Shown piece by piece: positions 1 to 4,492 of a stretch of 5,578 nucleotides of DNA (position 1 is the first letter of the stretch; each line of letters starts with the position of its first letter). The stretch comes from a bacterium (GTDB lineage: Bacteria; Patescibacteriota; Microgenomatia; UBA8517). The translations under genes were made by a program, and so were the position numbers. The stretch lies in assembly GCA_021824385.1 (NCBI GenBank), contig JAKAKU010000066.1, forward strand, positions 1-5,578. Reading direction: 5' to 3'. The notes under the pieces are model-generated. The model saw nothing but the letters and a program-made list of their open reading frames with translations, was not told the DNA's origin and made no database searches.

Positions 1-232
1 CAAATGCCAAAGCATTCATTAGTAACCATTGGTTTGCTCGTTCTCTTTGAAGCGCCGACAACAATTTTGAGTCTCGGATGACAATTCCATCAATCTTCCA
101 ACTGGGAATATTTTTTCGTACTTCACATCTAAACAAGTTCGACTTCGGTAATACTATTGCGCCGGTTACAACAGGCCCTGCGAGAGCTCCCCGACCGACT
201 TCATCTGTTCCCACAAAATGCGATTGTGACAT
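1..232 (-). CDS. rnhB: Ribonuclease HII, N-terminal part (runs off the left edge)
   Basis: RNase HII cuts the RNA strand of RNA-DNA hybrids and removes misincorporated ribonucleotides from DNA, using two metal ions in the cytoplasm. About 77 codons are visible when the minus strand is translated from the ATG at 232. Residues 8-22 read [15 protein letters not shown], the family's first signature, with catalytic Asp10 and Glu11. Residues 53-65 contain [13 protein letters not shown], the conserved 'DSKxLS..xRE' block. About 25 residues separate the two blocks, somewhat more than in the textbook enzyme, and I treat this as a lineage insertion. The start is the first ATG after an in-frame stop at 254-256. 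No Shine-Dalgarno sequence precedes it. The rest of the gene, including the remaining catalytic aspartates, lies outside the window. It is divergent from the 139-residue gene. The family assignment is secure. Confidence 0.93.
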   Translation of the reverse strand, partial: MSQSHFVGTDEVGRGALAGPVVTGAIVLPKSNLFRCEVRKNIPSWKIDGIVIRDSKLLSALQRERANQWLLMNALAF

Positions 233-255
233 TGTATATTGTATTATTAGTGATC
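233..255. promoter_or_regulatory. Very short divergent intergenic region with -10-like boxes
   Basis: Only 23 bases separate the rnhB start from the ATG at 256, so both promoters must overlap each other or the opposing coding sequences. On the plus strand TATTAT at 242-247 is one base from the -10 consensus and would start transcription at about 254, almost on the ATG. TATATT at 235-240 is a second candidate. On the minus strand AT-rich boxes also sit just upstream of the rnhB ATG. No convincing -35 box is visible on either strand, and neither gene has a Shine-Dalgarno sequence. Leaderless or near-leaderless initiation is inferred. Confidence 0.35.
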
Positions 256-675
256 ATGAAAGAACGTACCAATTTACCGTATTCTCCATTGGATGAAAAG
301 TTATTGTCACTCGGTTTGGTCGCAAATAAAAAGGGTGACGATCATACCTCTCTGTATATCTCTATACCCTCTGAAAAACTAGCACGACTACAATTTACGG
401 AAGAATTGAAACTGTATTCTGAGTTGACGATTAAGTTCCTCAACTCCACTGATGTATCAAATGGAGAAATAAAGTTACCGAAAGACGCATACAATTTGGC
501 TAATTTTGAAGATGCATCTTTTTCAGCAAAAGGGGAAGGCTCTCAAATGCTTATGCCACTTTTGAACGGAATATACGATAGATTAAGTCTTTCAAATAGT
601 AGTATTCAAAAGAATCAATTAGTTTTTTCGGCTACGGAAAAAACAATCTATATTTTTCCAACCGTACCAGCATAA
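256..675 (+). CDS. Unrecognised 139-residue protein, first gene of a kinase pair
   Basis: I do not recognise this protein. The frame is open back to 157, but that would overlap rnhB on the other strand, so I take the ATG at 256, which has a -10-like box just upstream. The product has no signal peptide and no membrane segment. Its N-terminal half is mixed charged and hydrophobic sequence (an ISIPSEKLARL stretch near 36-46, then EELKLYSELTIKFLN at 49-63). The C-terminal half has a likely helix at 99-111 (LMPLLNGIYDRLS) and ends in two short beta-like segments, QLVFSA (121-126) and TIYIFPT (130-136). A small alpha/beta cytoplasmic domain is plausible. The kinase-like gene starts 3 bases after the stop, so the two are very probably co-transcribed and may be translationally coupled. 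A role as partner, regulator or antitoxin-like cofactor of the kinase is speculation based only on position. Confidence 0.72.
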   Translation: MKERTNLPYSPLDEKLLSLGLVANKKGDDHTSLYISIPSEKLARLQFTEELKLYSELTIKFLNSTDVSNGEIKLPKDAYNLANFEDASFSAKGEGSQMLMPLLNGIYDRLSLSNSSIQKNQLVFSATEKTIYIFPTVPA

Positions 676-678
676 CCT

Positions 679-1503
679 ATGGAAGATCACGAGAAATTTC
701 AGGTACAAACAGAGGATTTGTCTCGTTTGGAACAACAATTTGAGGTAGATCTCCGCCCCATGACAGGCGAGGAACGGAAACAACGTTTTGGAGTTACTGA
801 ATCAAGGAATGAGGTTAAACTCGTAATGGACTCAGAAAATAATCCAGTAATTATTAAAAATTACAAAAAACTGGATGCATTGGGGCCCACGAACGAGGAT
901 CGAGCAACAAATGAACTTTCAGTAATTAACAAGTTGCAGAGAGAAGGCTTTGCTGCAGCTCCTCGGCTAAAATCAGAAAAGATTGCGCATAACGAAAAAG
1001 GTGAACCTGCAATAGCATTTGTTTATGAAGAGCAGTACACACCACTTTCTGCAATTAAACCACTCCTCCTGGACGAATTAGGAAGTGATAATCCACGTTC
1101 ACACTATTTGCATGACGCCTTTATGCAAACGAAAGCCCTCCACGAAACGGCTGTCCACAATGATCTTCACCTTGATAATATTGGGCTTGTTCCACCAGGT
1201 GTACGGTCTGAACAAATAGAATTTGTTATGCTTGATTTTGAGTTAGCGCAACCTGTTGATCAGATGTCAGATAGAGCTCGTTTTTATGCAAAAACAGGAG
1301 ATATTGTAAATATGTCAGCACACACTCTTTTTAATGTTACCAATGCTTCCAGCTACTCAGAAGTTCCTGATAAATATAAACAGTCTCTATCGAAAATAGT
1401 ATCCGAAAGCTATTTTCAAGGACAACAAGATGTTTCTCCACAATACCTTGAAGCTCAAATGGAAATTAGATACGAGGAAATTGCCAGGAGACTTAGCAAA
1501 TAG
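679..1503 (+). CDS. Kinase-fold phosphotransferase (RIO / aminoglycoside-phosphotransferase-like)
   Basis: The 274-residue soluble protein carries the core of the protein-kinase-like fold. PVIIKNY at 56-62 supplies the likely ATP-anchoring Lys60. Glu79 (in ATNELSVINKL, 76-86) fits the salt-bridge glutamate of the next helix. FVYEEQ at 114-119 looks like the hinge. HNDLHLDN at 160-167 is the catalytic loop, with Asp162 as base and Asn167 as metal ligand. MLDFELA at 184-190 is the metal-binding segment, with Asp186. The HNDLHLDN and DFE forms resemble small-molecule, RIO and lipopolysaccharide kinases more than Hanks kinases, and I see no activation segment with an APE motif. The first 45 residues and the last 60 match nothing I know. 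The active-site residues look complete, so catalysis is likely, but the substrate (protein, lipid head group or small molecule) cannot be read from the sequence. It starts 3 bases after the 139-residue gene without a Shine-Dalgarno sequence, which suggests coupling. Confidence 0.8.
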   Translation: MEDHEKFQVQTEDLSRLEQQFEVDLRPMTGEERKQRFGVTESRNEVKLVMDSENNPVIIKNYKKLDALGPTNEDRATNELSVINKLQREGFAAAPRLKSEKIAHNEKGEPAIAFVYEEQYTPLSAIKPLLLDELGSDNPRSHYLHDAFMQTKALHETAVHNDLHLDNIGLVPPGVRSEQIEFVMLDFELAQPVDQMSDRARFYAKTGDIVNMSAHTLFNVTNASSYSEVPDKYKQSLSKIVSESYFQGQQDVSPQYLEAQMEIRYEEIARRLSK

Positions 1504-1514
1504 TACATACCATC

Positions 1515-1543
1515 TAGGCAGAAATCATCCCCCATGATAAAAT
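1515..1543 (+). promoter_or_regulatory. Promoter of secE-nusG with extended -10
   Basis: TAAAAT at 1538-1543 is a one-mismatch -10 box. It is preceded by TG at 1535-1536, giving the extended form TGnTAAAAT. TAGGCA at 1515-1520 matches the -35 consensus at four of six positions with a 17-base spacer. Transcription would start near 1550, only about 4 bases before the secE ATG, so the mRNA would be effectively leaderless. This agrees with the lack of any Shine-Dalgarno sequence. No terminator is seen between the kinase-like gene and this promoter, so read-through from upstream is possible. Confidence 0.6.
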
Positions 1544-1553
1544 AGTCTTCTGT

Positions 1554-1736
1554 ATGAGCCCTATTACTTATTTGAAGGAAGTCCGCTCGGAACTCTCGAA
1601 GGTTGTATGGCCTAAAAAAGAGGAAGTTGTAAAACTCACAGCAACTGTTATAATACTATCGGCGATCGTTGGTTTATACCTCGGCGGTATCGACTCAGCC
1701 TTTGCAAAACTTTTGGAAATTGCAATCAAACATTAA
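1554..1736 (+). CDS. secE: Preprotein translocase subunit SecE (short form)
   Basis: SecE is the small essential subunit that clamps and stabilises SecY in the inner-membrane protein-conducting channel. The 60-residue product has the standard minimal bacterial layout: an amphipathic cytoplasmic helix (residues 4-16, YLKEVRSELSKV region), the conserved VVWPKKEEV hinge with Trp19-Pro20, and one transmembrane helix at about 28-45 (LTATVIILSAIVGLYLGG). A short tail follows. Its position directly before nusG is the classic arrangement and confirms the call. The ATG at 1554 leaves the whole SecE domain and no surplus sequence. The nusG start lies 7 bases past the stop, so the two form one operon. 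No tRNA-Trp gene, a common upstream neighbour, is present. Confidence 0.95.
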   Translation: MSPITYLKEVRSELSKVVWPKKEEVVKLTATVIILSAIVGLYLGGIDSAFAKLLEIAIKH

Positions 1737-1743
1737 TCAACAT

Positions 1744-2376
1744 ATGGACGACCATTCAACACCAACCCACTCAGCTGACGCCATCATTGATGAGCGTGGA
1801 ATCGGCAATAAAAAAATTGCTGGACACATTATTGTGAATTCAGACGACTCAGAAACTGCAAAGTGGTATGTCGTGCACAGTAACTCTGGCCACGAAGTCC
1901 GCGTTTCTCAAACTCTAAAGCAACGTATTGAAAGTATGGGAATGGTAAACCGTGTGTTTGAAATTCTGGTTCCAACCCAAGATAAAGTCGTTATTCGAGG
2001 TGGAAAAAAGGCAACCGTTAAAGAAAAGATCTTCCCAGGATACATCTTGATCAAAATGGATCTTGATGACAACACCTGGCTTGCTGTTCGCACAACCCCT
2101 GGAATTACTGGATTCGTCGGTGTTGGAGACAAACCAACTCCCCTTTCTGAAGTTGAAGTACGAAACATCATGAAATTTACCAGTTCCCCTGCTCCCCGCT
2201 TTAAAACCAAACTTTCACAAGGAGAAGCAGTCAAAATTTCAGATGGACCCTTTACTGATTTCTTGGGCACCGTTCATGAAGTTGACGAAGCACGAGGAAA
2301 GGTTAAAGTACTGGTATCTATCTTTGGTCGCGAAACTCCTGTCGAACTCGATTTCCTTCAAGTTACCAAGGTTTAA
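1744..2376 (+). CDS. nusG: Transcription termination/antitermination factor NusG
   Basis: NusG binds the RNA polymerase clamp, affects pausing, and links polymerase to Rho or the leading ribosome. The product has 210 residues. The NGN domain begins at KWYVVHSNSGHE (40-51) and includes KIFPGYILIKM (95-105), the conserved FPGY core, and TTPGITGFVG (117-126). A linker with PLSEVEVRNIM (133-143) leads to the KOW domain, from GEAVKISDGPFTDFLG (160-175) to the end, ELDFLQVTKV. The domain order and spacing are normal. About 39 extra residues, rich in Asp, Ser, Thr and His, precede the NGN domain. I chose the ATG at 1744 because it lies 7 bases past the secE stop. An upstream in-frame ATG at 1669 would lie inside secE, so it is less likely. 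No Shine-Dalgarno sequence is visible. A terminator follows within 30 bases, so the operon ends here and does not continue into rplK. Confidence 0.96.
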   Translation: MDDHSTPTHSADAIIDERGIGNKKIAGHIIVNSDDSETAKWYVVHSNSGHEVRVSQTLKQRIESMGMVNRVFEILVPTQDKVVIRGGKKATVKEKIFPGYILIKMDLDDNTWLAVRTTPGITGFVGVGDKPTPLSEVEVRNIMKFTSSPAPRFKTKLSQGEAVKISDGPFTDFLGTVHEVDEARGKVKVLVSIFGRETPVELDFLQVTKV

Positions 2377-2383
2377 ACTCCAA

Positions 2384-2413
2384 AAAAACACACCAGGTTA
2401 CTGGTGCATTTTT
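2384..2413. terminator. Bidirectional intrinsic terminator between nusG and the 69-residue gene
   Basis: CACCAG at 2391-2396 pairs perfectly with CTGGTG at 2401-2406 around a GTTA loop. On the plus strand the stem is followed by CA and five Ts (2409-2413), with more T-rich sequence after. On the minus strand it is followed by seven Ts (complement of 2382-2388). The A and T tracts could also pair beyond a two-base mismatch. It lies 14 bases past the nusG stop and 24 bases past the stop of the minus-strand gene, so one hairpin can serve both converging transcripts. Confidence 0.82.
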
Positions 2414-2430
2414 CTTTATTTCCAATTACT

Positions 2431-2640
2431 TTACCAACGTTTTTTATTGGTTGGATCGTCTGGACTCATTCTTGAACCAGGCGCTAACGGATTATTCAAT
2501 GCGTTTTTCAGAGCACCTGTCTTCTGTTTCTGATCAGCTCTATCTGCAGCAAGAGTAAGTTGTAGTTTAAGATCTGCAGCCTTCTGTGCGTCTGCTAATT
2601 TTTCTTCTTTGGTTCTGTTGTCGGGTAACATTTCTGACAT
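2431..2640 (-). CDS. Small charged helical protein, 69 residues, unrecognised
   Basis: I do not recognise this protein. It is hydrophilic and rich in Ala, Lys, Asp and Gln, with no membrane segment and no cysteine. Residues 10-50 (TKEEKLADAQKAADLKLQL onward) should form one long, possibly amphipathic or coiled-coil helix. The tail (51-69) is Pro-, Asp- and Lys-rich, probably disordered, and ends in KKRW. Despite its size the gene looks genuine: a 10-base perfect Shine-Dalgarno sequence lies 5 bases before the ATG, a well-spaced promoter lies upstream, and a terminator stem lies 24 bases past the stop. It is transcribed divergently from the Ser/Thr kinase gene, 115 bases away. A nucleic-acid- or protein-binding accessory role is possible, but nothing in the sequence fixes it. 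Confidence 0.75.
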   Translation of the reverse strand: MSEMLPDNRTKEEKLADAQKAADLKLQLTLAADRADQKQKTGALKNALNNPLAPGSRMSPDDPTNKKRW

Positions 2641-2645
2641 AATTA

Positions 2646-2655
2646 ATCACCTCCT
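2646..2655 (-). promoter_or_regulatory. Perfect Shine-Dalgarno sequence of the 69-residue gene
   Basis: On the minus strand this reads AGGAGGTGAT, complementary over all ten bases to the usual 3' end of bacterial 16S rRNA, and 5 bases separate it from the ATG. It fixes the start at 2640. It is the only strong ribosome binding site in the window. The conserved genes secE, nusG, rplK and rplA have none. Confidence 0.88.
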
Positions 2656-2661
2656 AAATTC

Positions 2662-2690
2662 AAGATATAGTAATACACGCATCCCGTCAA
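2662..2690 (-). promoter_or_regulatory. Promoter of the 69-residue gene
   Basis: On the minus strand TTGACG (2690-2685) is one base from the -35 consensus. It is followed after exactly 17 bases by TATCTT (2667-2662), a four-of-six -10 box. The predicted start near 2655 would place the Shine-Dalgarno sequence at the very 5' end of a leader of about 15 bases. Confidence 0.55.
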
Positions 2691-2720
2691 TAAATCCAAA
2701 ATTATTTTAATCCTTACTTC

Positions 2721-2749
2721 TTGTAAAGTTAGGCAAGGGCCGTTATCCT
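2721..2749 (+). promoter_or_regulatory. Leaderless-type promoter of the Ser/Thr kinase gene
   Basis: TTGTAA at 2721-2726 (four of six) and TATCCT at 2744-2749 (four of six) are 17 bases apart. The -10 box ends 6 bases before the ATG at 2756, so the expected first transcribed base is the A of the start codon. No Shine-Dalgarno sequence is present. This spacing supports both the start codon choice and a leaderless mRNA. The two boxes are individually weak. Confidence 0.5.
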
Positions 2750-2755
2750 CGATAT

Positions 2756-3652
2756 ATGGAAGACAGTTCCTCTACACCTCAGGTCATAAGCCAGCCAGAT
2801 ATTTATATAAAAGGTAAACAACGGGGAAATGGCCAATTTGCGAATATACATGAGGCAGTAAATGCACGAAATGCTCAGACCGTTGTGTTGAAAGAACCAC
2901 TCGTAAAAGGGCCGGCATTCGAAAAAGAATTTATGGCAGAAGCCAAAACGCTTGCCAGACTTGAACACCCCAACATTCTTCCCATTTTGAATGTCTACCA
3001 AGAAAAGGATGGCACCCCCGTCATTGTTACAAAAAAAATTAGTGGCCCAAATTTTGATGAATATATTAGGCAAACGAATGAAAAAGGACAGCCAATTCCG
3101 ATCCCTGATGACGAGAAGCTTCGGCTCATTGAGCAGGTAAGTTCAGCGGTCGACTATGTTAACAGTGAAAATATACTTCATAGAGATATTAAGCCAAAAA
3201 ATGTATTAATTTCTCATGGAAATGCGTACCTTGCTGATTTTGGAAATTCTTCTCCTGTTATCAACAAAGAAAACGGCACACAAGACACTGATATGACAAT
3301 TGGTTCACCCGCATTCATGAGCCCAGAGCAAGTTCAAGGCATTGAGAAGCCCGGGGACAGTGAAGAGTATGCGGTCGCTCTTCTTGCATACACGGTTTTA
3401 ACGGGAAAAACAGTATATGAATACACCCCTATCCCCGACCCAGCACAAAATAAGATGAATGAAATAACACAGAAAATGGTTGCTGTTGCCACAAGAAATG
3501 GGCTTCCCGAAGAAGCAAAAGCAAAACTTATGGAGAAATATCCAACGACAATCGATGTTTTTAACAAAGGCCTTGCCCTAAAACCTGAAGACCGCTATCA
3601 AACAGCTACAGAATTTGCCCATGCACTTGAAGGGGCAATGAAGAATAAATAG
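2756..3652 (+). CDS. Hanks-type serine/threonine protein kinase, soluble
   Basis: The 298-residue protein is nearly all kinase domain. It has the glycine loop GNGQFANIHEA (24-34), ATP-anchoring Lys46 in VVLKEP, Glu62 in the C-helix (EFMAEAKTLARLEHPNIL), catalytic loop HRDIKPKN (142-149) with Asp144, Lys146 and Asn149, ADFGNS (160-165) with Asp161, and the activation segment and P+1 loop TIGSPAFMSPEQ (181-192), where SPE replaces APE. Asp201 and the late Arg280 (KPEDRYQTATEF) complete the subdomains. All catalytic residues are present and the RD arrangement suggests activation by phosphorylation in the Thr-rich loop (175-184). There is no transmembrane helix and no PASTA or other sensor domain, unlike PknB-type kinases, so signals must arrive from a partner or from small molecules. 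It is divergent from the 69-residue gene. It converges on the acidic 231-residue gene with 7 bases between the stops and no terminator visible. Confidence 0.93.
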   Translation: MEDSSSTPQVISQPDIYIKGKQRGNGQFANIHEAVNARNAQTVVLKEPLVKGPAFEKEFMAEAKTLARLEHPNILPILNVYQEKDGTPVIVTKKISGPNFDEYIRQTNEKGQPIPIPDDEKLRLIEQVSSAVDYVNSENILHRDIKPKNVLISHGNAYLADFGNSSPVINKENGTQDTDMTIGSPAFMSPEQVQGIEKPGDSEEYAVALLAYTVLTGKTVYEYTPIPDPAQNKMNEITQKMVAVATRNGLPEEAKAKLMEKYPTTIDVFNKGLALKPEDRYQTATEFAHALEGAMKNK

Positions 3653-3659
3653 CACACGT

Positions 3660-4355
3660 TTAACTTCCCGTAATCTTCCCCAGCAACTGATCGGTAGAGA
3701 CATGGTCACTGGGGTCCATTGTCTCTAATTCACCAGTATCATTATGCCGAAGATCTCCGGTTGAATATTCAACCCCATGTTCGTCTTTTATCAAAGTTAA
3801 ACGTCCCTCACTCACTTGATAAATTCGTTTACCCACTGTCTCATGATATAAGGACGGATCTTTGGAGTCGACTTTCAAACGGCCTGCCTCGACTGCTGAT
3901 TCAATAGTTAGATTTGGGTCGTCTGCTTCCAAAACGCCGTACTTCACCGCGAGAACTGCTCTCTCTTGTGCATCCTCAGGAAGCGCATGGAATGCCGGAT
4001 TGGCGGCTAATTTTACCATTGCTCGTGAGATCATACGGTCCTCTTCCTGTTTTGCTAAAATAGCCGCTTTTTCAGGATTTATACCGGGCTCTACTCCAGG
4101 AGGAAGATCTGTGTCCGTAAAATAATCGAGAGGGCCGGGAGCTTCTTTTGTTAATGGTAATGAATCAACATTTGTTCCCTGCTCATCATAACTCGGGCGG
4201 CCCAAGTCGCCGGTTTTTGGCAATGTCTGATCTGATCCTGGAAGTGCAATACGCTGACCATCAGGCATGTGTAGGTACTCTTGAAGCTGTTTTGGATTCT
4301 TAGCCGTATCTTCATCACTGTCATCTGTTGGGAAAAACACTTCGTCTTCAGCCAT
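3660..4355 (-). CDS. Acidic, mostly disordered-looking 231-residue protein, unrecognised
   Basis: I do not recognise this protein. It begins with a very acidic stretch (MAEDEVFFPTDDSDEDT, 1-17), followed by a Pro-, Gly- and Asp-rich region to about residue 92 with no obvious fold. A helical block follows at about 94-160 (NPEKAAILAKQEEDRMISRA, then LPEDAQERAVLAVKYGVL). The end (161-231) is polar and probably beta-rich (KRIYQVSEGRLTLIKDEHG, 176-194). There is no signal peptide, membrane segment or cysteine. Many Ser and Thr residues sit next to acidic ones, so it could be a substrate of the convergent kinase, but this is inference from position and composition. The start is supported by a -10-like box exactly 6 bases upstream and by the absence of an earlier in-frame candidate nearby. 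It is transcribed away from rplK, and their control regions overlap. Confidence 0.75.
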   Translation of the reverse strand: MAEDEVFFPTDDSDEDTAKNPKQLQEYLHMPDGQRIALPGSDQTLPKTGDLGRPSYDEQGTNVDSLPLTKEAPGPLDYFTDTDLPPGVEPGINPEKAAILAKQEEDRMISRAMVKLAANPAFHALPEDAQERAVLAVKYGVLEADDPNLTIESAVEAGRLKVDSKDPSLYHETVGKRIYQVSEGRLTLIKDEHGVEYSTGDLRHNDTGELETMDPSDHVSTDQLLGKITGS

Positions 4356-4357
4356 AT

Positions 4358-4386
4358 TTGAATATTAATCTATAACTTGCTATACT
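4358..4386 (+). promoter_or_regulatory. Promoter of rplK-rplA with extended -10
   Basis: TTGAAT at 4358-4363 (four of six) is followed after 17 bases by TATACT at 4381-4386 (five of six), with TG at 4378-4379 forming the extended -10 TGnTATACT. The predicted start is near A4393, giving a leader of about 100 bases. The -35 box overlaps the -10 region of the divergent 231-residue gene. Confidence 0.62.
4362..4367 (-). promoter_or_regulatory. -10 box for leaderless start of the 231-residue gene
   Basis: The minus strand reads TAATAT, then 6 bases, then the ATG at 4355, which is the spacing expected if transcription starts on the first base of the start codon. The -35 candidate at the 17-base spacing (TAGAAG, 4390-4385) matches at only three of six positions. 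No Shine-Dalgarno sequence is present. Confidence 0.42.
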
Positions 4387-4392
4387 TCTAGT

Positions 4393-4492
4393 ACCTCAAT
4401 ATTTTTGAGGGAGACGAAAGTCGAAATACTTCAATTTTTAGCTCGCAAGAGCGAAAATGTGTTTCCACTTTCTTCTACATTACTTAATACAC
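4393..4492 (+). promoter_or_regulatory. Structured rplK leader with candidate L1 autoregulatory site
   Basis: Three structures can be drawn. (1) CCTCAA (4394-4399) pairs perfectly with TTGAGG (4405-4410) around a 5-base loop. (2) The same TTGAGG can instead pair with CTTCAA (4429-4434; five Watson-Crick pairs and one G-U). This encloses an asymmetric purine loop (GA on the 5' side, GAAATA on the 3' side) and a GAC/GTC stem capped by the GNRA loop GAAA (4413-4422). (3) GCTC/GAGC (4441-4452) closes a GCAA loop, extended by TTTT/AAAA across an A-G mismatch (4436-4457). Fold 2, two short helices around an asymmetric loop, matches the known architecture of ribosomal protein L1 binding sites, and L1 is known to repress the L11-L1 operon in E. 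coli. The last 35 bases before the ATG show no Shine-Dalgarno sequence. No T run follows any hairpin, so control by translation or RNA stability is more likely than attenuation. Confidence 0.55.

Noticed and set aside
157..255. Longer start for the 139-residue protein
   Set aside because: It would overlap most of the conserved N-terminal coding region of rnhB. The ATG at 256 has a -10-like box at a suitable distance.
78..296. Plus-strand open frame of 72 codons at the left edge
   Set aside because: It lies opposite rnhB, whose minus-strand translation carries clear RNase HII motifs, and its own translation resembles no family.
1669..1743. Earlier nusG start inside secE
   Set aside because: It would add 25 residues read out of frame from secE and give an even longer extension. 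The ATG at 1744 sits directly after the secE stop.
1908..2270. Minus-strand open frame of 120 codons
   Set aside because: It is antisense to nusG, has low-complexity shadow-like translation and has no start signals.
2243..2533. Plus-strand open frame of 96 codons
   Set aside because: It starts inside the nusG KOW domain in another frame and runs through the terminator and the antisense of the 69-residue gene.
4411..4428. Kink-turn in the rplK leader
   Set aside because: Tandem G-A pairs can be drawn beside a bulge, but the bulge lies 3' of the GA on its strand, whereas a canonical kink-turn has it on the 5' side.
4405..4457. Transcription attenuator before rplK
   Set aside because: None of the hairpins is followed by a T run, so no intrinsic termination structure can be drawn.
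4457..4492. Upstream ATG extending L11 by 12 residues
   Set aside because: The hydrophobic extension is foreign to L11 and starts within the GCAA-hairpin leader. MAPKKIK at 4493 matches the family start.
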